Assembly (NCBI GenBank): GCA_964623635.1
Contig: CAZUUA010000008.1
Location: forward strand, 17,362-81,361
DNA length: 64,000 bases
Source of the DNA: UMGS1696 sp964623635
GTDB lineage: Bacteria; Bacillota; Clostridia; Oscillospirales; CAG-272
Reading direction: 5' to 3'
Below the pieces are notes generated by a model. The model was given only the letters and a program-made list of their open reading frames with translations, did not search any database and was not told where the DNA came from. Of the stretch, positions 17,078-26,456 are shown piece after piece (the first letter of the stretch is position 1; every line of letters begins with the position of its first letter). Made by a program: the position numbers and the translations under genes.

Positions 17078-18181
17078 TTACATGATCGTCTCGCTGTTGT
17101 TCAGGATCAGCGTGCTATAGAGGAACAGCACGTCCTGCTCGTCAAAGTCCACGAACCGACCTATAAATTCCGGACGCAGGTACCGGATGTCGATAAGCGT
17201 CACCTTGCTGTAGCCTTCTACCAATAGCGGTGCGATGCTGCTGCCAAAGGAGTCCCGGAACACCACCAGCTCTCTGTCCGTCTGGGCGTGGGGATTGTCG
17301 ATGGTGAGAAGGGACACGGAGCCGGAGAGATAGATCTCATAGGGATCCCGACCTATAGCCTTTTCCATGTCGTAAATGCCGCCGCTTGTGCCATCTTCCC
17401 AGTTGGTGACGGTGCAGTCGTCCAGCGTGGCACTGGTCAGATACACCAGCTCCTCACCAGCCAGCGGCAGTGCAGACTGTCCATAGTACACCCCATAAAA
17501 GGGATCCGGCAGCACGTTTTCTGTGTAGGTATCCGTCAAAGTCACGCCCATGCCAGCTGCCAGAACTTTGGCTGTGTCCGTGAGCTTTTCCTGCCGCCAG
17601 TGGGTGTCGGTCTTGTAGTAGTCGGTCACGTCCAGGGCAGCGGTGATATCGATATAGGTGGCATAGGGCATTTTCTCCTGCATGGCAGAAAAGAGTGCAT
17701 CGTAATCCATATGCAGGATCCCATGATTGCCGGCAATGCTATTACCGGCTAAAAAATAGCTCTTGTCCGGCACAACGGAGAGATAGACCTTGGTGTCCGT
17801 ATCTGCCAGGTATTGGTCGTACACATACCGGAACCGGTCGGTGGCGTAGGTCAGAGAATCTTCATTTAGCGGATACTCCACCTTGGCGGCATATCCGTCC
17901 TTCAGGTAAATATCGTTGTTGTCCACCTGCCCCAGCACGTAGTAGAGAAAAAAGGATTTGATCGTCCGGAAGCTGTCACGCCACGGAAACTGATCCTGAC
18001 TCCAGGTTTCAAAGTCGGTCATAAAGCTGCCGTCATCGATGGTTTCTTTGGATACGGTGGGAAAGGTCGCCAGCATACGTCGTTCGCTGGTGGAATAGGC
18101 CGTATCCGGAAACAGCCAGACCGTCAGGGTCAGCAACAGGAACAAAGCACCTACAACAAGGGTGCTAATCTTTTTTGTCAT
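17078..18181 (-). CDS. DHHW (AlgJ/AlgX-like) exopolysaccharide modification protein
   Basis: 367 residues with one N-terminal transmembrane helix (ISTLVVGALFLLLTLTVWLF), the rest extracellular. It has an SGNH-like arrangement: VVPDKSYFLAGN, the DTHWR box near residue 195 and VVFRDSFGSSIAPLL, the nucleophile-like serine box. DHHW and AlgJ-type proteins work with MBOAT acyltransferases to O-acetylate extracellular glycans. Here the MBOAT gene is directly upstream (11-bp gap). AAAGGAG lies 6 bases before the chosen ATG. Confidence 0.88.
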   Translation of the reverse strand: MTKKISTLVVGALFLLLTLTVWLFPDTAYSTSERRMLATFPTVSKETIDDGSFMTDFETWSQDQFPWRDSFRTIKSFFLYYVLGQVDNNDIYLKDGYAAKVEYPLNEDSLTYATDRFRYVYDQYLADTDTKVYLSVVPDKSYFLAGNSIAGNHGILHMDYDALFSAMQEKMPYATYIDITAALDVTDYYKTDTHWRQEKLTDTAKVLAAGMGVTLTDTYTENVLPDPFYGVYYGQSALPLAGEELVYLTSATLDDCTVTNWEDGTSGGIYDMEKAIGRDPYEIYLSGSVSLLTIDNPHAQTDRELVVFRDSFGSSIAPLLVEGYSKVTLIDIRYLRPEFIGRFVDFDEQDVLFLYSTLILNNSETIM

Positions 18182-18192
18182 TCTGTCTCCTT

Positions 18193-19596
18193 TCAAAAAC
18201 GGAAATACAAAAACGGATTGTACGAGCCATCCACCAGATACGCCGTGCAGACCAACAGCAGCCCACAGGCCAAAATCGGGGACAGGACAGCGACAACCTT
18301 TGCTCCTTTGGTATGGGCAGAGAGCTTCTGCCACAGCTTCTTGGGCAGCGGTGTGGCGCCTATGATACCGATCAGCAGCAAAATCCCGTAGCTGCGCAGG
18401 TAGTAGAGAAATTCTGCCGACACCAGCGGAATGCCGCCAAGCCCAAAGAGAGAGCCGATGGTGGTCATGGCATCTTTCATGTTCGCAGCATCAAAGATCA
18501 CAAAGCTGATGGCGACGAAGAACAGCACATAGATATGCCCGATGCCCGTATGTTTTTTCAGCTGGGGCATGAGGATATGCTTTTCCAGCACCAGCAGCAC
18601 CGCAAAGTACAGTCCCCACACGATAAAGTTCCAGGCCGCTCCATGCCAGAAGCCGGTGAGCATCCAGACCACAAGGATGTTGAACAGATGTCTGCCGGGT
18701 GAGACACGGTTGCCGCCTAAGGGAATGTACACATAGTCCCGGAACCAGGTGCCAAGGGACATATGCCAGCGGCGCCAGAATTCCGTAATGCTGCCGGAAA
18801 TGAACGGATAGTTGAAGTTTTCCAAAAACTGGAAGCCAAACAGCTTACCGAGACCGATTGCCATATCGGAGTAGCCGGAGAAATCGAAGTACACGTGCAG
18901 GCAATAGGCAACGGCATAGAGCCACACGAACAGCACCGATTTTTCGTCTGAGGCTTTGTAGATGCTGCACAGCTCTCCAAGGGTGTTGGCAAGCAGGATC
19001 TTTTTGCCAAGTCCCACCAGGAACCGGCCGATCCCATCCCAGCAGTTCGCAAACGAATGGGTACGGTTTTCCAGCTGGTCGGCAATGTCGCTGTAGCGCA
19101 CGATGGGACCGGCGATGAGCTGAGGAAACAGTGCCACATAGGTCGCCAGAGAAATGGGATTTCGCTGAGCCGCCACATCTCCCCGGTACACATCCACGGT
19201 GTAGCTCAGGATCTGAAAGGTGTAAAAGCTGATCCCGATGGGCAGAGCGATGGACAACAGGGGTACGGACAGTCCGGTGAGCCTGTTGAAGTTGGCGATG
19301 AAGAAATCTGTGTACTTAAAGTAGATGAGCATGGACAGACTACTTGCCACCGACAGGGTCAAAAGCACCTTGGATAAGACCGGCCTATGGCGAAACCGTT
19401 CGATCAGCAGACCAAACAGGTAGCCAAACAGGATGGCAACAAGCATCCAGATCACGTATCGTCTCTCACCCCAGGCATAAAAAAACAGGCTCGCCAGCAG
19501 CAGCACCGCATTTTTCAGGACACGGGGAGACAGGCAATACAGAAGCAGCACACAGGGCAAGAAGAAATATAAAAATGGGATACTGGAAAACAGCAC
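18193..19596 (-). CDS. MBOAT-family O-acyltransferase (AlgI-like)
   Basis: 467 residues, about 11 transmembrane helices. The start is GTG 19596, giving the family-typical LFSSIPFLYFFLP after AAAGGAG; an ATG at 19683 would place a terminator hairpin in the coding region. Family motifs are QIAGP-like FPQLIAGPIVRYSD, FDFSGYSDMAIGLG, FWRRWHMSLGTWFRDYVYIP and the catalytic His in LTGFWHGAAWNFIVWG. It transfers acyl groups from the cytoplasm across the membrane, and the DHHW protein downstream probably passes them to a polysaccharide. Confidence 0.92.
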   Translation of the reverse strand: MLFSSIPFLYFFLPCVLLLYCLSPRVLKNAVLLLASLFFYAWGERRYVIWMLVAILFGYLFGLLIERFRHRPVLSKVLLTLSVASSLSMLIYFKYTDFFIANFNRLTGLSVPLLSIALPIGISFYTFQILSYTVDVYRGDVAAQRNPISLATYVALFPQLIAGPIVRYSDIADQLENRTHSFANCWDGIGRFLVGLGKKILLANTLGELCSIYKASDEKSVLFVWLYAVAYCLHVYFDFSGYSDMAIGLGKLFGFQFLENFNYPFISGSITEFWRRWHMSLGTWFRDYVYIPLGGNRVSPGRHLFNILVVWMLTGFWHGAAWNFIVWGLYFAVLLVLEKHILMPQLKKHTGIGHIYVLFFVAISFVIFDAANMKDAMTTIGSLFGLGGIPLVSAEFLYYLRSYGILLLIGIIGATPLPKKLWQKLSAHTKGAKVVAVLSPILACGLLLVCTAYLVDGSYNPFLYFRF

Positions 19597-19625
19597 GGGT
19601 GTGAACGCTCCTTTCGTATGGTTTT

Positions 19626-19682
19626 CAAAAACAGGGATCGAACCTATATCCATTTGGGGGACAAGGACGATCCCTGTTTTCA
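19626..19682 (-). terminator. Intrinsic terminator or attenuator upstream of the MBOAT gene
   Basis: A perfect 13-bp stem (AAAACAGGGATCG with CGATCCCTGTTTT) followed on the minus strand by T5. It ends the lipoprotein transcript but lies only 30 bp before the MBOAT start, leaving no room for a promoter between them. Confidence 0.75.
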
Positions 19683-19712
19683 TTTTTTACAGAACTTGTG
19701 GAAAACTTATAA

Positions 19713-20402
19713 TTAGCCCACAGCAGCCGGTGCTTCTACCAATACAGCTGCACCTGCATCTACGGCCTGGCAAGCGGATACCAGATTCTGGATGTTGTCG
19801 TTTAGACCGTATGCCATGACCACATAGTCGCCCATGGAGATCACCACAACGGTGTCCGGGAAGCCGCACATCCAGTGCTGGGCCTGTACGGTGGTCTTGT
19901 AGCTTTCGGCAAAGTCGGCAGCTTTATCGGGATCCTGCAGCTTCACCACCGCAGAGCAGAAGGTGTTGGTGTTCATCATGTGCTGCAGGGTAGCGGCATC
20001 GTTTTCCAGCATGGCGTACTCTTCCTCAGACACGTGGAGCAGGCTCTTGAAGCTTTCCTTGTTGTCGTCGTTCAGCACATACAGTGCCGGTGCCTCTGCC
20101 ATATTGTCCATGTCACCGCCGCCCACAGCGAACTTGTTGTCTTCCCCATAGTTGTCCCAGATCAGGGTGTACAGCTCCACGGCATTGTTGTAGGTGGCAT
20201 CCACAGCGGCACCATCGTTCACCGGTGCGTCTGTTTCCACAGGTGCGTCCGTCTCTATCTCCGGCGTTTCGTTGTCCACACCGGCGGTATCCACGATGCC
20301 GGTATCGGTGGTATCGGTAGTGTCGGTGGTGTCGGTGTTGGAGCAGCCAACAAAGGTCAGCAGAGACAGGGCCAACAGGATGGCAAGCAGATTCTTTTTC
20401 AT
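19713..20402 (-). CDS. Lipoprotein, possibly DUF4358-like
   Basis: 229 residues. The signal peptide ends in the lipobox FVGC, followed by a TDT repeat and an acidic, threonine-rich linker to about residue 70. The folded part contains CSAVVKLQDPDKAADFAESY and VVVISMGDYVVMAYGLNDNI, a pattern like the DUF4358 lipoproteins of Clostridia; I give that only moderate weight. The start at 20402 has GAAAGGAAA upstream. It is followed by a terminator-like hairpin and then the MBOAT gene. No function is known. Confidence 0.75.
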   Translation of the reverse strand: MKKNLLAILLALSLLTFVGCSNTDTTDTTDTTDTGIVDTAGVDNETPEIETDAPVETDAPVNDGAAVDATYNNAVELYTLIWDNYGEDNKFAVGGGDMDNMAEAPALYVLNDDNKESFKSLLHVSEEEYAMLENDAATLQHMMNTNTFCSAVVKLQDPDKAADFAESYKTTVQAQHWMCGFPDTVVVISMGDYVVMAYGLNDNIQNLVSACQAVDAGAAVLVEAPAAVG

Positions 20403-20626
20403 AGGTTTTTGTTTCCTTTCGTTTCGTATGCGGTACATTTCGTTAACACATGGATCTATACCATAGTATTTCCCAAATCCAGCGCACTATGTATCGCCGC
20501 ATCACTTTGTATTTCTTTTTTGTTACGTGCTCTTAGACGATGCTGCGCCGATTTAGTTCGCATTTTTGCACAAAATATTTGTGTCTAATTTGTAAATACT
20601 GACGAAAAGAAAATGGCGTGAAAAAA

Positions 20627-21394
20627 TCACACCATTGTATAGGAACAGCTGTTGAATATTTCTACATATAATCCAAACGACCGGATCGTTTTTGCCAAAA
20701 CTGCACAAACCGACGCTTCCGTGTGATAATGCCCGGCCTCCACCGTGACCAGCCCATCCTCGGCAGCATCCGCCGCCATGTTGTAGCCAGCGTCTCCGGT
20801 GAGGAAAATGTCTGCACCGGCCAGCAGCGCCGGATAGAGTAAGTCCTTGCCGTCTCCACCGCACACAGCCAACCGCTGTACCCGTTTTGCCGGGTCGCCG
20901 TTCAGTCGTACCGCCGTGCATCCCAGAGCCGCCTTGATCTGCTCGGCCGCTTCTACAGCTGGAATCGGTTCGGGAAAGCTTGCCAGCCGTCCCAGTTCCG
21001 GTGCTTCGTCGTCACCAAAGGAATCGTCCGCCACCAGTCCCAGTGCCGTGCACAGAGCATCGTTGACACCACCGGAAGCCGCATCCAGTCGGGTGTGGAA
21101 GGACAGCACCGCAATGCCGTGGGTCAGTGCCGTGATGGTGTGGCGTCCCGGTACGCTGCTGCCGGACACGGACTTCAGTCCCCGGAACAGCATGGGATGA
21201 TGGCTCACCACCACGTCAAAGCCGTTTTCCACCGCATAGGCTAAGGTTCGCTCGTTTGCATCCAGGGCAACCAGCACCCGGCCCACTTCCCTTGTCTCAT
21301 CTGCGCAGACCATGATCCCGTCGTTGTCCCAGTGGCAGGACAGGCTTTTCGGGTACAGTCCATCCAGATGCTCATATAGCTCTTTTACCGTCAT
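20627..21394 (-). CDS. Nif3-like dinuclear metal centre protein
   Basis: A 255-residue NIF3/YqfO/YbgI family protein, which forms hexameric toroids with a two-metal site and has an unclear biochemical role. Motifs: N-terminal SCHWDNDGIMVC, VVSHHPMLFRGLK (metal His pair, about residue 63), FHTRLDAASGGVND and the C-terminal GHYHTEASV. It overlaps nothing but follows trmK by 15 bp, and the trmK-nif3 pair is conserved in Firmicutes. It lacks the PII-like insert found in Bacillus YqfO. Confidence 0.92.
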   Translation of the reverse strand: MTVKELYEHLDGLYPKSLSCHWDNDGIMVCADETREVGRVLVALDANERTLAYAVENGFDVVVSHHPMLFRGLKSVSGSSVPGRHTITALTHGIAVLSFHTRLDAASGGVNDALCTALGLVADDSFGDDEAPELGRLASFPEPIPAVEAAEQIKAALGCTAVRLNGDPAKRVQRLAVCGGDGKDLLYPALLAGADIFLTGDAGYNMAADAAEDGLVTVEAGHYHTEASVCAVLAKTIRSFGLYVEIFNSCSYTMV

Positions 21395-21409
21395 ATGTCG
21401 TTCCCTTTC

Positions 21410-22102
21410 TCAATCCATATGCTGGAGCTCTGCCCACACCGCTTTCTCCCAGGTGGTGTCCAGTCCGCCAAGCGCTCTGCCATGGAGCTGCTTTTCCAGT
21501 GCCTGCCGGTGTCGTGTCAGCCAGGCCGGATACAGCGGATCGGCTCTGTCCATGTGCTTGCCTAAAAGCAGCTCTGCCTCTGTGTACGCTTCCCTCTCGC
21601 CGGTGTAGACTGCCTGCACACAGCTGTAGACCCGTCCGGCGGCCTGACACAGCTTTTCGTCCCGAATCGTGAAGCCGTCTGTCAACAATGCCTTGCGCAG
21701 CTCATAGCCGCTGGACATGGGCTGCAGGATCAGGTTCGTGCGGTGGCTTTTGACATAGGCGGACCGTCCCACAATGGCGGCGATCAGCTCTCCACCCATG
21801 CCGCAGATGCAAATGTCCGTGATGCCGTTTTGTTCCGGTTCGACCCCGTCCAGACCATCGCACAGGTACAGCTTCAGTCGGTCGGACACTCCGTAGCGGA
21901 TGGCGTTTTCCCGTGCCTTTTCCAGTGGGCCTTTGTGGATATCGGAGGCCACGGCAAAGGGACAGAGTCCTTCCTGCAGCAGCCAGATGGGGATGTATCC
22001 ATGGTCGGTGCCTACGTCTGCCACAACACCACCGGGCTGTACCAGGGATGCTACGGTACGCAGGCGATCGTCCGGCAGCTGCAGCAATTGTTGCTTTGTC
22101 AT
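21410..22102 (-). CDS. trmK: tRNA (adenine(22)-N(1))-methyltransferase
   Basis: A 230-residue TrmK-type SAM methyltransferase that modifies A22 in the tRNA D-stem. The SAM site VADVGTDHGYIPIWLL is at about residue 28, followed by ASDIHKGPLEKARENA and the catalytic-region ICGMGGELI. GGAG lies 7 bases before the ATG. It forms a two-gene operon with nif3 and lies downstream of the DUF1858 terminator. Confidence 0.93.
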   Translation of the reverse strand: MTKQQLLQLPDDRLRTVASLVQPGGVVADVGTDHGYIPIWLLQEGLCPFAVASDIHKGPLEKARENAIRYGVSDRLKLYLCDGLDGVEPEQNGITDICICGMGGELIAAIVGRSAYVKSHRTNLILQPMSSGYELRKALLTDGFTIRDEKLCQAAGRVYSCVQAVYTGEREAYTEAELLLGKHMDRADPLYPAWLTRHRQALEKQLHGRALGGLDTTWEKAVWAELQHMD

Positions 22103-22114
22103 ATGTGTAACTCC

Positions 22115-22166
22115 ATAAAAAACAGGCAGTCCCTGCCCATTGGCAACGGCGATACTGCCCGTTTTG
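22115..22166 (-). terminator. Intrinsic terminator after the DUF1858 gene
   Basis: GGCAGT/ACTGCC with outer AAAAC/GTTTT pairs, and T6 on the minus strand. It lies between the DUF1858 gene and trmK, overlapping the trmK leader. Confidence 0.75.
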
Positions 22167-22181
22167 TTTTGCGATACGATA

Positions 22182-22385
22182 TTACTTCTTGGAAGCGAAG
22201 TATGCGTTCAGGTTGGCGATCAGGGCATCGGCGTCGGTGCCGTGTACGTCGCAGGCATCCTCGATGGATTCACCTCTGGATACAGGGCAGTCCAGGCAGT
22301 GCATCCCGATCTCCAGGAAAAACTGACCTGCTTCTTCGTCAAAATCCAGAATATCACCGATAATGGTCTCTCTCGTTACTTCCAT
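22182..22385 (-). CDS. DUF1858 domain small protein
   Basis: 67 residues matching the DUF1858 family (hybrid-cluster-associated disulfide domain). TIIGDILDFDEEAGQFFLEI is followed by the paired cysteines GMHCLDCPVS, a motif of small redox or regulatory proteins in anaerobes. GGAGAAA precedes the ATG. The gene lies 31 bp downstream of murA and ends in a terminator, so it is the last gene of the murA unit. Confidence 0.88.
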   Translation of the reverse strand: MEVTRETIIGDILDFDEEAGQFFLEIGMHCLDCPVSRGESIEDACDVHGTDADALIANLNAYFASKK

Positions 22386-22416
22386 GGTTGTATTTCTCCT
22401 TTTTTAGAAAATTCAA

Positions 22417-23706
22417 TTAGTTTGCTTTTTTTGCGTTTACCGGATCCGGGACCACGATCTTGCGGATGTCGGCACCCAGTCCCCGGAGCTTGCCGCAGAT
22501 ATCATCATACCCACGTTCGATCAATTTTATTTCGGAAATTTCTGTCTGTCCTTCGCACATCAGGGCAGCGATCATCACGGCGATACCACCACGCAGGTCG
22601 GTGGCGATCACCGGTGCGGCAGAAAGCTGGCAGGGTCCTTCGATGGACACAAGGCGGCCTTCCACCTTGATCTTGGCACCCATGCGGTTCAGTTCCTCTA
22701 CGTACCGGAATCGGTTGTCGAAGATGCTTTCGTTGATGTAGCTGACGCCCTCGGCCCGACACAGCATCGCTGTCATTTGCGGATGCATATCTGTGGGGAA
22801 ACCGGGATACGGCAGGGTCTTGACGCTGGTCTTGCGCATTTTCGCACAGCCGGTCACGTGGACTGCATCGTCGAATTCCTCCACGTCGGCACCCACTTCA
22901 ATGAGCTTGGCAGTGATGGATTCCAGATGCTTGGGGATCACGTTGCCGATGCGCACGGAACCGGCCGTTGCTGCTGCTGCCACCATAAAGGATCCGGCTT
23001 CGATCATATCCGGGATAATGGCGTAGGTACAGCCGTGCAGCTCCTCCACGCCCCGGATCTTGATCACATCCGAACCGGCGCCGGTGATGTTGGCACCGCA
23101 GGAGTTGAGGAAATTGGCGCAGTCTACGATGTGGGGTTCCTTGGCGGCGTTGTCGATATAGGTAGTGCCGTTTGCCGTAGCGGCGGCGAGCATGATGTTC
23201 AGCGTTGCCCCCACGGTGGACACGTCAAAGAAGATGCTGGCGCTCTGGGGACCGTTCTCGGAGGTGATCTCCACGTAGCCGCCTTCGGTGGTCACGATGC
23301 CACCCATAGCCTCAAAGCCCTTGATGTGCTGGTCGATGGGACGGACGCCAAAGTCGCAGCCGCCGGGAAGACCCACACGGGACCGGCCAAACCGTCCGAA
23401 CTCGGCACCCAGCAAATAATAGGACCCACGGATCTTGCGCACCAGCTCGTATTCGGAGATACACGGCTCTACGTCCGTGCAGTCCACCTCATAGGTGGTA
23501 CGGTCTAACATCCGGATCCGGGCACCCATACCGGACAGGATCTCAAAGGAGCAGGTAATATCGCTGATGTTCGGTATATTTTCCAAAACGACCTTATCTT
23601 TGACCAGGACGCAGGCATAGATGATGGGAAGTGCAGCGTTCTTAAAACCACTGACCTCTACATTGCCCATCAGCGGTACGCCGCCATGCACCAGAATTTT
23701 TTCCAT
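22417..23706 (-). CDS. murA: UDP-N-acetylglucosamine 1-carboxyvinyltransferase
   Basis: 429 residues. It transfers enolpyruvate from PEP to UDP-GlcNAc, the first committed step of peptidoglycan synthesis. The fold starts with GNVEVSGFKNAALP; the catalytic cysteine, target of fosfomycin in this family, is present in GLPGGCDFGVRP (about residue 118). C-terminal DLRGGIAVMIAALMCEG is typical. The start at 23706 gives a normal N-terminus although the ribosome site (AAAGGC) is weak and distant; the longer frame upstream has no family similarity. A promoter 190 bp upstream implies a long leader. Confidence 0.95.
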   Translation of the reverse strand: MEKILVHGGVPLMGNVEVSGFKNAALPIIYACVLVKDKVVLENIPNISDITCSFEILSGMGARIRMLDRTTYEVDCTDVEPCISEYELVRKIRGSYYLLGAEFGRFGRSRVGLPGGCDFGVRPIDQHIKGFEAMGGIVTTEGGYVEITSENGPQSASIFFDVSTVGATLNIMLAAATANGTTYIDNAAKEPHIVDCANFLNSCGANITGAGSDVIKIRGVEELHGCTYAIIPDMIEAGSFMVAAAATAGSVRIGNVIPKHLESITAKLIEVGADVEEFDDAVHVTGCAKMRKTSVKTLPYPGFPTDMHPQMTAMLCRAEGVSYINESIFDNRFRYVEELNRMGAKIKVEGRLVSIEGPCQLSAAPVIATDLRGGIAVMIAALMCEGQTEISEIKLIERGYDDICGKLRGLGADIRKIVVPDPVNAKKAN

Positions 23707-23896
23707 GTGACAAACCAAGCCTTTCTCTGCCGCCGTCATCCCAGCGACATATGTGTTTCTATATGCTCCACAGACCAGTGCATCTCCCCAAAAATGCCGT
23801 GCATTCCAGATGCTGCGCATCTGAGAGGTGCCTGCGGGAATTATCATCGATAATCGTAGGCTATGACACGCAAAATGCCACACCAACTCAGTCTAT

Positions 23897-23925
23897 ATTA
23901 TAACAGGAATGGCACCAAATGGGAA
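23897..23925 (-). promoter_or_regulatory. Candidate promoter of the murA transcript
   Basis: On the minus strand TTCCCA (23925-23920), a 17-bp spacer and TATAAT (23902-23897). The leader to murA would be about 185 nt and contains a CAGATGC/GCATCTG hairpin near 23810-23830. Confidence 0.5.
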
Positions 23926-23991
23926 GGGTTTTTTGCCATGATTTTCATTTTCTTTACAACTCATGGTAAACCTCACCATTTTCGCAGGTGA

Positions 23992-24945
23992 TCAAGCACC
24001 GTCTTTTGTGTACAATGTGCCATCCAATGCGCTGAACACCAGCACACCCATGGTATCGGTCTCCACACGCCAGCAGGGGATCAGGCAGAAACCATCGTTC
24101 TCGCCAAACAAATATAGGGAGTAGCATCGCTCCAGTCCCACAATGGTACAGACCGGCTGCTCTTCGTCCTGCCGGGCTATGGTACGCTTCATCGTAAACA
24201 GGATATTCGTGATGTCCGACAGCTGTGCCATATAGGAGGCGCCGATGGTCAAAAAGCACCATTGTCCTGCCGCTTCCACCACCGTGCCGTTTTCCACCAG
24301 GCAAATGACGCTGTTCTCCGTGATCTCCACGCCATCGATCTGTCGCAGACAATGGACATAGGCCCGATCCCGTTCGGTCGATGCCGCGCCGTACACAGCC
24401 ACCACCACGGTCTCGATGGTGACGGCACTTTCCAGGGAACCGTCCTGTCGGTCTAAAAACGCTTTGGCAGCCTCGGCCGCTTCTCCGGTGATCGGCAGCT
24501 CAGCCAGACCCGCAGTCAGGGTATCGTAGTCCCGTATCGTATCACCGGCCGTGACGATTCTGCCGGCTTCTTCCAGTCCTGCACGGCGATAGTGGAAGGT
24601 GAAGCCATCGTAAAATTCTGTCATGTCGCCGTTGTAGTGGAGAAAGAGCTGTCCGTCGGGAATGGCGTAGGTACTCTTGATCTCACTGTCGGCCAGCAGC
24701 AGTGCCGCATTTTCTTCGTAACCCACACCATCCGACACATAGATCGTGCCGTCTTCCCGGTTTCGTGGTACCAGACCCTCTTCCAGCCGGATCCCATCCT
24801 CTGCCAGCGCTTGACAAAGATCGGTCACCGCCTGCTCCGGGATCTGGTAAACGTCCCGGTACAGCAGCACCAGATTCACCACCAGCACACCCAGCGCCAG
24901 AGACAGCACCCCAACCAGCACCGCCAAAATATTCTTCTGCTGCAC
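23992..24945 (-). CDS. YycI-like regulator of the WalRK system
   Basis: 317 residues with a GTG start. It has one N-terminal transmembrane helix (ILAVLVGVLSLALGVLVVNLVLLY) and a large extracytoplasmic domain. The YycI assignment comes from topology, from position as the last gene after walR-walK-yycH, and from the C-terminal segment IPCWRVETD resembling the peptide-binding-like fold of the YycH/YycI group. In Bacillus YycH and YycI inhibit WalK through transmembrane contacts. Sequence divergence is high, so naming is partly contextual. Confidence 0.72.
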   Translation of the reverse strand: MQQKNILAVLVGVLSLALGVLVVNLVLLYRDVYQIPEQAVTDLCQALAEDGIRLEEGLVPRNREDGTIYVSDGVGYEENAALLLADSEIKSTYAIPDGQLFLHYNGDMTEFYDGFTFHYRRAGLEEAGRIVTAGDTIRDYDTLTAGLAELPITGEAAEAAKAFLDRQDGSLESAVTIETVVVAVYGAASTERDRAYVHCLRQIDGVEITENSVICLVENGTVVEAAGQWCFLTIGASYMAQLSDITNILFTMKRTIARQDEEQPVCTIVGLERCYSLYLFGENDGFCLIPCWRVETDTMGVLVFSALDGTLYTKDGA

Positions 24946-25053
24946 AAAAACACCCTCTTTCGAAATCAGAATGCAGAAGTATAAGAACGTGCGTTGTGCT
25001 TAACAAATTTTGCTGAACCAACTTCTGACTGTTGATCTCTAATCTCTGAACTC

Positions 25054-26397
25054 TTACTTCTGACCTTGCACAAAGCTCCATGCCGGAAATACGCTGCCGG
25101 TGGACTTGTCGGCCGGGTAGGTCAACGTCACGTCGTAGTAGGACGTGTTCTCCTCTAAAATGCCGTATTCTATGTAGCTGGAATCGAAGTTGCCCATGGA
25201 GCGCAGAGCTATGGTGTAAAATGCCGCCAGCATCACCCGGTCGTTCTCTACCTCGACCACAGCCGCCGGTGCACAGCCCTGCAGCAGCAGATTGTCAAAG
25301 GCATACCGGAACACCATCCGCAGTCGTCCATCGCTTTGGGAGACCTCGGTCAAGAGCACGTCCGCATCTCCACCCAAATAATATGGATGGATGTCCTGCA
25401 CCGCTTCCAGCAGCGTACCGGCCGCTTGCAAACAGTCGGACAGTCTATAGCTCTCCTGGTACCCCACGTATTGCTGCAATGGGATCCCACCATCGCCGGT
25501 GGCCGTGTAGGTCAGTCGATCGTTTTGTACCTGAAAGATCCCATGGGCTTCCACGATGACCTGGGTGCCGTCCGCTTCCTCGTGGGCACTGAGCTTATCC
25601 GGATTGAAGTCAAACCACGCCAACAGCTGCTTCAGGTCGTCCTTGCGGTTTTCCTGCATCATGACCGCCGTACCCGGTGTGATCAGCACGTCCCGTACAC
25701 GCATACGCTCCACGAACACCGGCTCTATGGTGTCATCGATCTGGGTGATGAGACGGCACTGGTAAAAATGAGAGCCCAGCCCGTCCACAAAGGTCTGCAC
25801 CTGAGACAGGGTCGGCACCGCATCGGTGGGTTCTGTGGGCTGCAGAAGATACTGCCATACGCTGCCGTCGATGTCCCGGAGAATCAGCTGACAGTCGCTT
25901 TTGTCCCCATCCGGCAGCAGCACAAACAGCTCCCGTACCGGCAGGGTCTCACCACCGGCTACGGTCTCTGTGTCCTCAGGCTGCAGCACCGGCACCGGCA
26001 GAGCACTGTGGTACCGCAGATACACCGCACGGTCGTTCTCTGCCAGCATCAGCCAATCTGCATTGGACCATGACACCGGCGTCTCCGCAAGTCCCACAGC
26101 CAGGCAGGGCGACAGCATATCGTATATCTCTCGGATCACGTTGTCGCCAATGGAGATGCCGTAGTGCTTTTCTCCAAAGGGAACGGCAATGCAGGACGGC
26201 AGAATGTACCGTTCCAGCTCCACCTCGTCGGTGTCCCGGTGGGTACCGGAGATCAGCGAGGACAGGGCAAACGGCGGTGCAGAATACAGTGTACCACTGG
26301 CCGTGCTGTTTAGGACCACCGTGCCTACCATGGCAGCAAGCAGCAACACAAAGGCAACGATGGCCGCTACAATGAGCAGCTTTTCCTGTTTGGGCAT
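25054..26397 (-). CDS. YycH-like regulator of the WalRK system
   Basis: 447 residues. One N-terminal transmembrane helix (LLIVAAIVAFVLLLAAMVGTVVL) and an extracytoplasmic region with several beta-rich repeats. It lies directly downstream of walK, which is where yycH sits. Residues about 230-300 (RDVLITPGTAVMMQENRKDD) and the later GIFQVQNDRLTYTATG resemble the YycH domain. The start at 26397 uses AAGGAG five bases upstream. Its probable role is to modulate WalK with the YycI-like protein. Confidence 0.72.
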   Translation of the reverse strand: MPKQEKLLIVAAIVAFVLLLAAMVGTVVLNSTASGTLYSAPPFALSSLISGTHRDTDEVELERYILPSCIAVPFGEKHYGISIGDNVIREIYDMLSPCLAVGLAETPVSWSNADWLMLAENDRAVYLRYHSALPVPVLQPEDTETVAGGETLPVRELFVLLPDGDKSDCQLILRDIDGSVWQYLLQPTEPTDAVPTLSQVQTFVDGLGSHFYQCRLITQIDDTIEPVFVERMRVRDVLITPGTAVMMQENRKDDLKQLLAWFDFNPDKLSAHEEADGTQVIVEAHGIFQVQNDRLTYTATGDGGIPLQQYVGYQESYRLSDCLQAAGTLLEAVQDIHPYYLGGDADVLLTEVSQSDGRLRMVFRYAFDNLLLQGCAPAAVVEVENDRVMLAAFYTIALRSMGNFDSSYIEYGILEENTSYYDVTLTYPADKSTGSVFPAWSFVQGQK

Positions 26398-26456
26398 AGG
26401 CACTCCTTCCCCGGTTCGATATGGATATCACGCAGTAGTTTTGTTTTTGTCATGGA

